Positions 13,270-24,729 of a stretch of DNA of 64,000 nucleotides are shown here, in pieces. Below the pieces are notes generated by a model. The model ran no database searches and was not told the origin of the DNA. It saw only the letters and a program-made list of their open reading frames with translations. The stretch spans positions 558,001 to 622,000 of the forward strand of contig JAQPZY010001184.1 in NCBI GenBank assembly GCA_029931535.1. The letters run 5' to 3'. Position 1 is the stretch's first letter. The number at the start of each line of letters is the position of its first letter. This DNA is from Margaritifera margaritifera. Lineage: Eukaryota > Mollusca > Bivalvia > Unionida > Margaritiferidae. Position numbers and translations under genes: made by a program.

Positions 13270-13840
13270 AGCAAAACTTTCATGTTGAACCGCAAAGATA
13301 CCAAGTGGTAGAAACAACGCCGGAAAGAATGGCTGAAGCGTTTAGGTAAAAACGAATTTATCATTTAGAATTTTAGACATTCTCGAAGATGAAGGTAAGG
13401 TTTCCAAAGATATTCGCATATTCAAAATTATTGGAAAGGATGGTTTCAACTTAGGGTGATAGGCGAGACAAATTATATATTTGCAGACCATCTTATTATC
13501 AAAATTTCTTAAAATCTAAAACATCTACTGTCATACGAATAGTAATTTCTTAACTAATATCAATCATATAAATATAAGTTTCCAAGCGGGAGAATGTTTC
13601 AATGATCTTATAGGAATAGAAATTCATTACTTTCATGAATTTGGCTAATTCAGCGCAAATCCACGACAGCATAAAGATCTCTGAAGTCTGCAGAAAACCA
13701 AAGCATGGATAGTCAATCGGAGTTTCTTTTTAGACACAGTATATAAAAGAACGATCGTGTGCAACCTTTAGATATCAATACTTCACTCGGATAAAAATGG
13801 TAAGAATATTATCATACAGGTTAGATAATTTTTAATTCCC
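13270..13840. other. Unannotated stretch
   Basis: Nothing recognisable on either strand. Confidence 0.4.
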
Positions 13841-13995
13841 ACGCACCAACTTCCATACCCTCTCCACTAAGCGCACATCCCTAAAAAAAGGATGACACGA
13901 GGTCGTGTACATAGGCGAGTGCCTATATCCACGACTATGTTTTATTCTTTTGGGGGAATCTGCGTTTAGTTGTATGGGTACGAGGGTTGGTGCGT
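13841..13995. mobile_element. Foldback/MITE-like inverted-repeat element, 155 bp
   Basis: The left arm begins 'acgcaccaacttccataccc' and the right arm ends 'tgggtacgagggttggtgcgt'. The reverse complement of the right arm matches the left over about 45 bases with several mismatches. The short centre includes the smaller palindrome 'taggcgagtgccta'. No target duplication is clear, so the class is unassigned. Confidence 0.6.
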
Positions 13996-14623
13996 ACAGG
14001 CGAGGCGATTGGTGCTATAGCACTTGATCATGCCCAGGAATAAGAGAATGTCGTGATACAAGTAGACGGATGTGCTGTCGGTCCTACCGAAAATCTGTAG
14101 GTTTTTCGCCAATGGATGAGGGCAAGGCCAAAAATAGCACGGCCTGTCAGAGACTTTGAAGAAGACTTGTTTACATAATTACGGACGACAGTACAAAACA
14201 CCGTTACCAACTACGAACATACTGAAAAATGTATCTCACTTAAGTGAAATCTCTCATTCTTTTAGAATCCTTTCATGAATAAGAACTGTGATGTAATTTC
14301 GTTGCATCAGAAATTGTTGCTGATGAATCGGTCAAGATTGTTAAGACAATCACGAAATTATGAAGAGACTTGTTGCAAGATTTTACACATGAACAACTTC
14401 TTGCTTGCAGCCGATTTACATTTGAACCTCTAAGAAAAAGCAAATCAAAACAAAGTGTATATTTTAAATAGACCTACAGCAAAGTGCAGTTAAAGGGACA
14501 AATTAGCCCTTTAAAGAGTGATGGCGTACTCTTTTTGAGGCTTCATCTTGACTGTCATTCGCATAGTTTTAATGCAGCAGCCGCCAACCCCCAACCCCCA
14601 CCCCTAACCCACCCGCTTCCTAT
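13996..14623. other. Unannotated stretch
   Basis: No gene or element end is recognised. The last 50 bases are C-rich ('ccaacccccaacccccaccc'). Confidence 0.4.
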
Positions 14624-14656
14624 CTTTTTTTTTTTTTTTTTTTTTTTTGGGGGGGG
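14624..14656. repeat. Poly(T)-poly(G) run
   Basis: About 25 T followed by 8 G. It might be the reverse-strand tail of an element, but no matching body was identified. Confidence 0.8.
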
Positions 14657-14724
14657 TAGATGTAGTTAAACGTCATCAATCAACAAAATCTGATCTACTC
14701 TCTTCTTTAGAAATATTAATCACA

Positions 14725-14975
14725 GTGCCTGATAAATGCCATTTTGGTGTCAGAGTTAGCTCTTGGTGGAATACCCACTGTGCGAATACTTGCACTTGGA
14801 TTGGTTTGATGTTTTACCGCACAGCAACACGTGAAGGTTGTATAGTGCCGAGGCAATTGGAGTAAAATGTCTTGCCCAGGGACACACCACAGTAGCCAAT
14901 GGTAGGATTCAAACCCGCACCCTTTCGGTCGGGACTCCGACAAGCAAACGAGTGAGTCACCGCAGCAATAACGTT
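14725..14975 (-). mobile_element. tRNA-type SINE candidate (minus strand)
   Basis: On the minus strand the sequence starts near 14975 with a tRNA-like head. 'gggtttgaatcctacc' matches a Pol III B box, with a weak A-box-like 'gcggtgactcactcg' upstream. It continues with 'gtgtccctgggcaagacatt', a motif style seen in the central part of many invertebrate and vertebrate SINEs. The tail boundary (about 14725) is uncertain, and no target duplication was found. Confidence 0.55.
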
Positions 14976-15191
14976 TAAAGAATATGCAGATTAATGGTTA
15001 TGTCCTGCTTTGAAAATCAGCTTAGGTCTTGTGTGTTTCACCGACACATACGCATCAGCCTGAAAGTTTATGAGAAAATATCACGTAGAGGCAGCAAGAG
15101 TCATAGAGTGTTACCAAGTGTCACAATTCCAAGAAACTCCTAGCAAGGCTTCCTTCATGTGAATGATAACATGGAACTGGTCAAGTATTAA

Positions 15192-15515
15192 GTTGAGTGT
15201 ACATTGAAGATGGTGTGAAGATGGTGTACAATGAAGATGTAGTGTACATTGAAGATGGAGTGAACATTGAAGATGGAGTGTATATTGAAGATGGTGTACA
15301 GTGAAGATGGAGTGTGCATTAAAGATGGAGTGTACATTGAAGATGGTGTACATTGAAGATGGTGTACATTGAATTTGGTGTACATTGAAGATGGTGTACA
15401 TTGAAGATGAGGTGTACATTGAAGATGGTGTACATTGAAAATGGAGTGTACATTTAAGATGGAGTGTACATTGAAGATTGTGTACATTGAAGATGGAGTG
15501 TACATTGAAGATGGA
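15192..15515. repeat. Short-period minisatellite (about 15-18 bp)
   Basis: About 19 copies of 'gtgtacattgaagatg' with spacers of two or three bases ('gag' or 't'), including degraded units. Minus-strand open frames rich in 'SSMYTIFNVH' are products of the repeat. Confidence 0.93.
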
Positions 15516-16038
15516 ACAGAGAAAGAGATGTATGTTTACGATAGAAAAACAGGTATTGTCATTCACGCAAAGAAACTCAAAATTCCTTTATTGTTATCTC
15601 CGTAAAGAAGCTGACACTCGAATCCTTGTTCCTATAACTGATGCAGTTAGAAGCTTTTGTCGAAATATAATGTTTCAAATAGTTCACGCACCTGCTCTTG
15701 ATTGCTTTTATAATACGTAAATCTTTTAGATACAGTTCATAAAATTACTAGATCATTTGAAAGACGAACTTTACCCTTTTTTTCCATGCATTGACTGGCT
15801 GTGAAGTCATTTAAAGTCAGTAGACAGCATTACAGATGCATCAGTCAATCTTCTTCTTTCCACTGCTATGTGTGCATGCGATGAAGTATGTGATAAAAAC
15901 GTCACTTGTGTATTTTGATTTCTGCTCTCAGTGTAAAATACACATACAGTCTAGAGACTGATAATGGTTCTTTATTTTTAAAAAAACAAACAAACAATTC
16001 TGCGCAGACATTGGTCTTCATATTCAGGTTTTTACTTT
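15516..16038. other. Unannotated stretch
   Basis: Nothing recognisable. An 80-codon plus frame ending at 15720 begins inside the minisatellite and shows no known motif. Confidence 0.4.
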
Positions 16039-16256
16039 TCTCTTATACCCTTATATCCATGTAGAAATTGCGTATCTCTTATACTCTTATATCCATGCAG
16101 AAATTGCGTATCTCTTATACCCTTATATCTGTGTAGAAATTGCGTATCTCTTATACTCTTATATCCATGCAGAAAATGCGTATCTCTTATACTCTTATAT
16201 CCATGCAGAAAATGCGTATCTCTTATACCCTTATATCCATGTAGAAATTGCGTATA
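16039..16256. repeat. 36 bp minisatellite, six units
   Basis: 'tctcttatacccttatatcc' or a near variant starts at 16039, 16075, 16111, 16147, 16183 and 16219, an exact 36 base period with few differences. Confidence 0.95.
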
Positions 16257-17649
16257 CCAACAAGTATTGTAAAGTTGGGTGTTTTATTCATATTTATTGT
16301 TTAAATGACATTTCTATACTCTAATTAAGATCTTGCTTTGCGCGTGCGCAAACACGGTGTTTTATCCCGTATTCCCGGAACCGGTTATGATACATACAAC
16401 TGGATATATTAAGTACCCCCAAAATGTCTTATCTACTCCTTATCAGTTACGAGTTGATTTATGTTATTACATTTATTGAAAAGAGATACCGCAGTCGCAC
16501 ATGCGCAAAAAATTTGTTTCTCACGTGACACCAAATCTGGAATGTTTGACTTGGCCATTTCTCTAAGTCTGTAAAGTTCCGTGCTTTAGTCACGATGTGC
16601 ACAGTTTTCATGATATTCCGCTGGACTAAAGTTATAATATTCAAGAAAAAAAATCTCAGTTTTTAGACCAAAAATATCCACATCTTAAACTTGTGAACAT
16701 CCGACATTTGCAAACCTACAAAATTCTAAGAATACGAGTAAACATAAAAAATATCGTGTTCAACTTTTTCAAATTGTTTTGTCAGTTATAGATACAATAA
16801 TGAGAAATTATAACAGATGATGACGAGTTTTCCTAGATCGACATCTTATAAGTGCTGTTGGCGTAAGAATTTAAAAAAATATGGAAGGAAAACCCGAAGC
16901 AAAAATGAAACTGCTTACCTACCGTCTATGTCGTGCCATGCTCCATCTATTTATATGTTTCCTCAGAATATGTCAATGCTTGTACACTCCCTTACAACAA
17001 TAGTACAGCCAGATCTCACACTAACTAAATGCTAGCATACAAAGTCCGGTGTAAGTACAAAACAACAGCTTGGTTAAGTCATTTGGTTGCCATCAGTGAG
17101 CTTCAAGCTCTCCTTCGCAATATGACTTAGTGGAGGTTGTACGTGCGGGTTTACCGGTAACAGTAGTCTCAATGAACATGGCCTTCATTAATCAATATAG
17201 ACACTGGGCCTGAAGACTCTGTCATTAGGATTTATACAAATAGACACACGATATCAATATTAGAAATCCGAAAGATGCAGCATAGATCATTATCTATTCG
17301 AAATAACTTTTTTTCTGGGAAATACCGTTCCTTCGACTGATAATAAACAATGTCCCAATAAAAGCGTCATACCTGCACTTGTATGCAAGAGGCAAGGATA
17401 TCTGAAGAAAAAGTGTACCAATCAGGATTACATAATAATATCACGTGGTATAGTAAAGAATACCTAAATGATAAGAAAAACAAAAATAGACCCATTATCT
17501 TAAAAAAGAAAGTAAATCAGACAAGAACCTCAAAAGTCTATCTCAGCGGATGTCAAGCTTAAGTAAGGTTTCAATTAAATTGTTTTGTGAACTATAAGCA
17601 TAAAACAATTTATGTGAGACATTAATTTTGTTTTATATTAATTTATCGT

Positions 17650-17655
<6 letters not shown>
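16257..17655. other. Unannotated stretch
   Basis: AT-rich, with short open frames only (16459-16644 minus, 16817-17035 plus) and no family recognised. Confidence 0.4.

Positions 17656-17702
<47 letters not shown>
17656..17702. repeat. (AT)n microsatellite
   Basis: Uninterrupted AT over about 46 bases. Confidence 0.97.
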
Positions 17703-17704
<2 letters not shown>

Positions 17705-19162
17705 TTTCTACTAGGCAAACCTTCTTTAAAAACCATTTTGCCTAATCCTCTACATGCTCACGTGGCCTGAATAGATAATAAAGATAAGAAGCAAAAGGGA
17801 CCGTCTGCCATTCTAATTTTATCATAACATTTTTTCCAAAAACTGTACACCAATCGTAACCACATACATTTACATAACTAACACCAATGCCAAAGAAGCC
17901 GAGCGATTACCCTCTTGGAGCTAGGACTGATGAGAATTTGCTTGATTCAGACCATTTACCCCACCCCCCTTTTTCAAGAAAAAAACTTTGTTAACTAACG
18001 TAGTGTCGTCACACAATAGCATTTTGTCCTTTTGGTCACTGAAATGCATACACAAGATCTCTTTCGAATGATGTCAAGAAGGACGACATATCAAACTGTT
18101 ATGTCAAGAAAGATTGTCAAGCATGCGCACTCCTTTGCAGTGGCGAACATACTTAATAAGCAGTTTCTACTAAATACGAAAGAGATACTTAAAATGGAAC
18201 AGAAGAAAATCAATTCACATCAAATCTCTGGGTTACTAGATTTTAAAAAGTATTTTTAATAGATTCAAATCGCTAATCAGGCACATAAACAAGTTTGAAA
18301 AGATTACATCAGACCAGCTTGACTGCAACTTGTCGTAAAGGAAGGAATATCAAGAAGAAAACAAACCGAATGCATATTTATGTGCTCATAAATTCTCCTA
18401 AATGTCTCATTGCAATCAAATAAAATCTAAACTTATCCCTGACTCGGGAAATCTACGATTATAAACTACAGTTTATGGTTCCCTTTTGGACTTTTTAATG
18501 AATGTGTTACTCAGTCTTGAATAAAGTAAAGATAAAGATAAAAAAAAAAAAAACGGAATTGGATCTTAAAGAAAATATATGTATTCTATATTTCACATAG
18601 CATGTATAATGTATCCATTTATCTCCTCAACTGCCGCTCGAAATTCCCTTTTCACTCGATAAGTATGTACTCTCCATGAACTGAACTAGCAAACCATCAA
18701 ATTTCAGAAAAGTAACATTTATTATTTTTGTTCCATTGCTGAACGAATTCTAACAACGTAAACCACAACTGTATATTCTGAACGCGTCAGATATTGGTTC
18801 ATAGAACCCTAACAAAACAACAACAAAAAAATAACCGACCATGGATGACTGACAATTCCCTGTTGCACATTCAGGAATAGGGGATTGAACCAGAGACACC
18901 AGAGAGTGTATTACCTCCTTGCTATTTACTAGCAGGTCGGAGTTGGTTTTTTTGGGGTTTTTTTTCTGTATCCCTATTTTCTTACATCTCGCAGACATTG
19001 TGATGATACATGACTAACGCATTTGTGGCTGGGCTGAGACATAAAAGCTCATTAAATAGCCATTATAATCAAATTGATTAGGACACACAGGGCAGCCCAA
19101 TATATTACTTATTAAGGATGTTTGGTTGAGAATGTTTTCAGTGTTGTAAATGTAGTCATGCA
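17703..19162. other. Unannotated stretch with an A-run
   Basis: 'aataaagtaaagataaagat' followed by 14 A (ending 18553) resembles a retroposon tail, but no body could be recognised upstream. No supported gene. Confidence 0.4.
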
Positions 19163-19374
19163 TGCATACATACATACATACATACATACATACATACATA
19201 CATACATACATACATACATACATACATACATACATACATACATACATACATACATACATACATACATACATACATAAGTGCATACATAAGTGCATACGTA
19301 CACATATATAAATATATATATATATACATATATATATAAGTGCATACGTACACATATATACACATATACACACT
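19163..19374. repeat. (CATA)n array with degraded edge
   Basis: About 28 CATA units at 19163-19276, then mixed CATA/TATA/CACA units to about 19374. 'MYVCMYVC' open frames are artefacts. Confidence 0.96.
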
Positions 19375-19449
19375 ACATGCGTTAGGCATATTAGTTGGTG
19401 ACTGGAAAGGAAATCAAAGAGTAAAGAAAATCAAAGAGTAAAAATGTAA

Positions 19450-19701
19450 GGGACCGACCATTTACTCTTCGGGGGGTGGGGATGAATTGGGATTGTTTGA
19501 GAGAGAAAAAAAATCCGGCCCTCAAATAGTTTTAAACAATATTTCTACTCTGATTTTTATTTTTAAAAATAACTGTTTATAGCCATTACATTAGTTTGAA
19601 AAACAAAATTATCTTGAGATAACGAAAAAAAAAATATCCCGGTTCGAAAGAAAGTCCCAGCTCCCACAATCCCCACCACCGAGAATGTATTAGTCGATCC
19701 C
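19450..19701. mobile_element. PIF/Harbinger-like MITE, member A
   Basis: Begins 'gggaccgacc' and ends 'tagtcgatccc', with long diverged inverted arms around an A/T-rich centre. It is flanked by the trinucleotide TAA on both sides (19447-19449 and 19702-19704). A 3 bp TWA duplication with GGGACC-type ends fits PIF/Harbinger miniature elements. No transposase is encoded. Related members lie at 20617-21870 and from 21977. Confidence 0.7.
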
Positions 19702-19880
19702 TAAAAGAATGTCAAGCACATAATTCAACGTGTACACGTTCAGTAAGCAACTGCAAGAATATAACACCAGTTGTCTTCCCTTCTGAGAAACCTGAAGGAG
19801 ATACAGTACCGAACTAGAGTACTCATTCTCTAGTTTCCTTTTCCAAGACAAGATTCATTTGTTCCTGCTTAGATTCCACA

Positions 19881-20475
19881 GCATCACCTGTGAGTATTAA
19901 ATATTTGGTAGTGTTGACTGTTATCCCCCAGCATCACCTGGGAGTTTTAAATATTTGATAGTGTTGAATGTTATCCCACAGCATCACCTAGGAGTCTTAA
20001 ATATTTAGTAGTGTTGAATATTATCCCACAGCATCACCTGGGAGTCTTAAATATTTGGTAGTGTAGAACCTTATCCCGCAGCATCACCTGTGAGTATTAA
20101 ATATTTGGTAGTTTTGATTGTTATCGAACAGCATCACCTGGGAGTTTTAAATATTTGGTAGTGGTGAATGTTATCCCATAGCGTCACCTGGGAGTCTTAA
20201 ATATTTGGTATTGTTGAACGGTATCCCACAGCATCACCTGTGAGTATTAAATATTTGGTAGTTTTTATTGTTATCCCACAGCATCGCCTATGAGTTTTTA
20301 ATATTTGGTAGTGGTGAATGTTATCCTATAACATCACCTGGGAGTCTTAAATATTTGGAAGTGTTGACTGTTATCCCACAGCATCACCTGGGAGTCTTAA
20401 ATATTTAGTAGTGTTGAATGTTATCTCACAGCATCACCTGGGAGTATTAAAATATTTGGTAGTGGTGTGTGTTAT
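19881..20475. repeat. 50 bp minisatellite, twelve units
   Basis: 'gcatcacctgggagtnttaa' (n variable) starts at 19881, 19931, 19981, 20031, 20081, 20131, 20181, 20231, 20281, 20331, 20381 and 20431: an exact 50 base period over twelve units. The unit also contains 'atatttggtagtgttga' and 'ttatccca'. Substitutions are common but indels almost absent, so the array is older than the 48 bp array at 4348. Confidence 0.96.
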
Positions 20476-20616
20476 CCTTTATTGGGATATGTTAATTAAC
20501 GAAGACATGTAGATATATCTAAGATGGTGGAGGGTCTGTAATACATCTCGACTGACAGTAGTCACTCTGCAAGGAAAGGGAGGATTCAAAACATGCAAAA
20601 GACCTTGGAATAGGTA

Positions 20617-21870
<1,254 letters not shown>

Positions 21871-21976
21871 GTACAGGGTGGATGTTCCATAACTCTAAAA
21901 GTTTAACAAAGTCTTCGGTAAGTTTAATGAAAGAACCTGCAGCATTATGTTGTTGTACCCATCTCAGACAGGTATA

Positions 21977-22155
21977 GGGACCGATCATTAAATTCCTGGG
22001 ATGGGTACGCTGGGATTTTCTTTCGAAGCAGGATAAATGTTTTTCTTTCACCTCAGGACAGTATATTTTTTTCAACTAATACAATGGATAGAATTTATTT
22101 TTTATTCCTCTACAAATCTGAGTAAGAATATTTTTCAAGCTATTGGGGCAGAACA
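21977..22155 (+). mobile_element. PIF/Harbinger-like MITE, member C (partial)
   Basis: Starts 'gggaccgatcattaaattcc' after 'ata'. Bases 21977-22075 are inverted relative to 21764-21870 of member B. At about 22108-22150, 'gagtaagaatatttttcaag' matches the reverse complement of member B near 20725-20755. The second terminus is not found, so the copy is truncated. The open frames spanning this inverted structure on both strands are not genes. Confidence 0.6.
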
Positions 22156-22202
22156 TGCATATATAGTGCGGGAACAGAAAGTTGTGTATTGTCTCCGTCT
22201 TT

Positions 22203-22206
<4 letters not shown>

Positions 22207-22287
<81 letters not shown>
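22207..22287. repeat. (CA)n microsatellite
   Basis: CA dinucleotides over about 80 bases. Confidence 0.97.
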
Positions 22288-22289
<2 letters not shown>

Positions 22290-22498
22290 TACAGACGCAT
22301 ATACTAAAACATAAGACCAGAATAGATGCTAGGTACCATGTACTAGTGTGGAGACTTGTATTTTGATTTTGACGTGTATAGAATTTGTGTATATTACCAT
22401 GTATAGAGATATTTGATTGTGCAAGAATACATGGTCGGGAAATAATTTTTGAAACAGAACATAAAAAGGGTTGACAAGTGTATTCCAAAAGCCAGCCA

Positions 22499-22499
22499 T

Positions 22500-22570
<71 letters not shown>
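22499..22570. repeat. Compound microsatellite (CT)n(CA)n
   Basis: CT to about 22524, then CA to 22570. Confidence 0.97.
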
Positions 22571-22571
<1 letters not shown>

Positions 22572-23026
22572 TATAAATAGGTTGCAGCTCATTTTCGTGA
22601 TTTAAGTAAATATTTGAGACACGTAGGAATGTTTTGAAATGAACTGCGGAGAAGCAAGCCAAAATACTGTCTTTGTTTAAAGTACCCGACGAACAATAGT
22701 CTTTGTCGTGTTCATGTCTTTAGCAATCAATGACAAGAACCGGTTTGATGTTCACGTTTTAGGAAGGAGAAAGGAATAAGTACAAATGTTTACATGTTTC
22801 CGTGTGTGAGGGAGGGATAGAGAGAAAACTCTTAAACGAGGATCCGTTTGCATCCGGCTTAATACTGTACGCACAGAACAAAGTAGAATTATGACATCAC
22901 CTGAATCAATTCCGTTTTAACAGGGTCAATTAGGTACATTCTTCCATTTACGAAAAAAAAATGTCACCCAATTCAATATCATATCTACAAACCTTGTCGA
23001 ACAGTGAGTCTTTTTTTTTTTTGCAA
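22571..23026. other. Unannotated stretch
   Basis: Nothing recognisable; ends in a short T-run. Confidence 0.4.
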
Positions 23027-23367
23027 TTAAAAGTATTTGAATTTTAGTTAGAAGTTTAATCTGTAGCAGACGATTGCAAACACAACAAAAATTCCTGTCC
23101 AAATCATCGCCATCGTTACAAGTCATTGTGGGTAATTTTCTGCCAGGCATTATGGATCTGACTGGTATTATGCCATCATTTGACAGAGTTTTAATTTATA
23201 TAAGGGGTAAACCAGTTAAACTAATAAATGGTACTAGTCTTACGCACATTATGTTGCAGAAAATGACTTACAATAACTTGCAGATATGACCAATATGTAC
23301 ATGATATTTTATGCTGTCGTCTGCTAAAAATCATACTTCTAACCGAAATTTAAATTCATTTACTTTT
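23027..23367. mobile_element. Inverted-repeat element (~340 bp), unclassified
   Basis: The left arm (about 23027-23085, containing 'ttagttagaagtttaatctg' and 'agcagacgattgc') matches the reverse complement of the right arm (about 23305-23367, containing 'gtcgtctgctaaaaatcata' and 'cttctaaccgaa') over roughly 55 bases. The interior has short frames but no transposase motif. It is probably a MITE; no target duplication was resolved. Confidence 0.6.
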
Positions 23368-23394
23368 TCTCTCGTGTACCAAGGCCTGTAGTTA

Positions 23395-23535
<141 letters not shown>

Positions 23536-23747
23536 GAATTTGGTGAAGTATTTCTTTTCAGTACACTTGAAGGACGTATTTTCTCGACCTTTTTGAAACG
23601 GACTTTAGTATAGCACTAAGTAACCGACAAGACATGCGCGCCTTGCAAAACAGATAAACTCATTATGAGGTGAAAAGCTGGAAATGACAAAACTAATTCT
23701 TAAAAACATCAGAGGACACAAACACACGCCAAGCGTCTCAAATTGCG

Positions 23748-23778
<31 letters not shown>

Positions 23779-23788
23779 ATACACACAC
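23748..23788. repeat. (GC)n(AC)n microsatellite
   Basis: 'gcgcgcgcgcgc' passing directly into about 15 AC units. Confidence 0.93.
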
Positions 23789-24339
23789 CACTTGCTCTCA
23801 TGCATTACAGTGGAAATAAAGTGATATTTTTTACTTTGTTAGCTGGGTATCAATATTACTCCGGCTGCCGCTACAAATGATTTATGTAATCCAAAGATTA
23901 AATTCAGTACAAAGAAGGAAGCATACCATTTTCCCTTTCAAAGAAATTCTACATTAAATATACATATCTAAGACAGCCTTGTAAAACAGCCTTACCCTCT
24001 CAAGATACTATAAGCCAATCTTTCTGAACATTTTTGTCGTTCATTTTAATGTTCATTTCAGGAGCTTGGAATATTAACAACTGACAGTGTTCAGGATTTC
24101 TTGAGATGAATTTTCATGATGAAGAACACTATTTTAACAGAAGTTATAGTCAGTAACCCTGGATTTTCTCCATAGAAGTTTCATAAATGTTACCAAGATA
24201 TCAATTAGAGCTTATGACAAAAAATAACATCTATCGAAGCAAGGCACAATGATGATGTTTTGTGCGTTTATAAAATTGCTATTTAACACAACAAAATGGG
24301 AATGCAAAACAGTCTCGACAGAGTTGTGGGTCACATGGT
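23789..24339. other. Unannotated stretch
   Basis: AT-rich, nothing recognised. Confidence 0.4.
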
Positions 24340-24497
24340 CAGTGGCGAACTAAGGGTAAATGGCGCCCGGGGCGACGATTGAGGCCCAAGGACCAGAATA
24401 CGAGGCCCGAATTTGTATCAGCTGTTTTGGCGCCCCAAGGCCGCTGGCGCCCGGGACAACTGCCACCCCCTCCCCCCTCTCCGTTAGTACGCTACAG
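24340..24497. mobile_element. hAT-type MITE with 8 bp target duplication
   Basis: Starts 'cagtggcgaactaaggg' and ends 'ccgttagtacgctacag', complementary at about 13 of 17 positions. Flanks are 'cacatggt' (24332-24339) and 'cacgtggt' (24498-24505): an 8 bp duplication differing by one transition. Eight-base duplications and CAGTGG-type ends identify hAT miniature elements. The interior is GC-rich ('ggcgcccggggcg') and non-coding; the short open frames across it are not supported. Confidence 0.8.
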
Positions 24498-24729
24498 CAC
24501 GTGGTCTATATCGACGGCACCAATATACAAAAAGCGCCCTAGAGCTTTAGAAAAGTACGAACAATTGGGCAAGGTATGGAAAATGAGACGATGTCTAATA
24601 AATTTAAAAAACAGGATTTCTCTGAAAGCATTTTGCACTTTGTGTAACACGTCATGTATTAAATTTGTCCCGAGATAATATAGACTGTCACACAGAAGTG
24701 TCAATATCATTAATACCTGTTTTTAATCA
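24498..24729. other. Unannotated stretch between two elements
   Basis: AT-rich, nothing recognised. It ends at the poly(T) that marks the tail of the neighbouring minus-strand retroelement. Confidence 0.4.

Noticed and set aside
14028..14210. Short minus frame as a possible conserved peptide
   Set aside because: Sixty codons, no motif, adjacent to a foldback element; indistinguishable from chance.
15188..15566. Long minus-strand open frames rich in 'MYTIFNVH'
   Set aside because: Produced by a short-period minisatellite in all frames without stops; no evidence of a gene.
18500..18553. Retroposon poly(A) tail
   Set aside because: The A-run follows a plausible tail motif, but no body with Pol III boxes or coding similarity could be recognised upstream.
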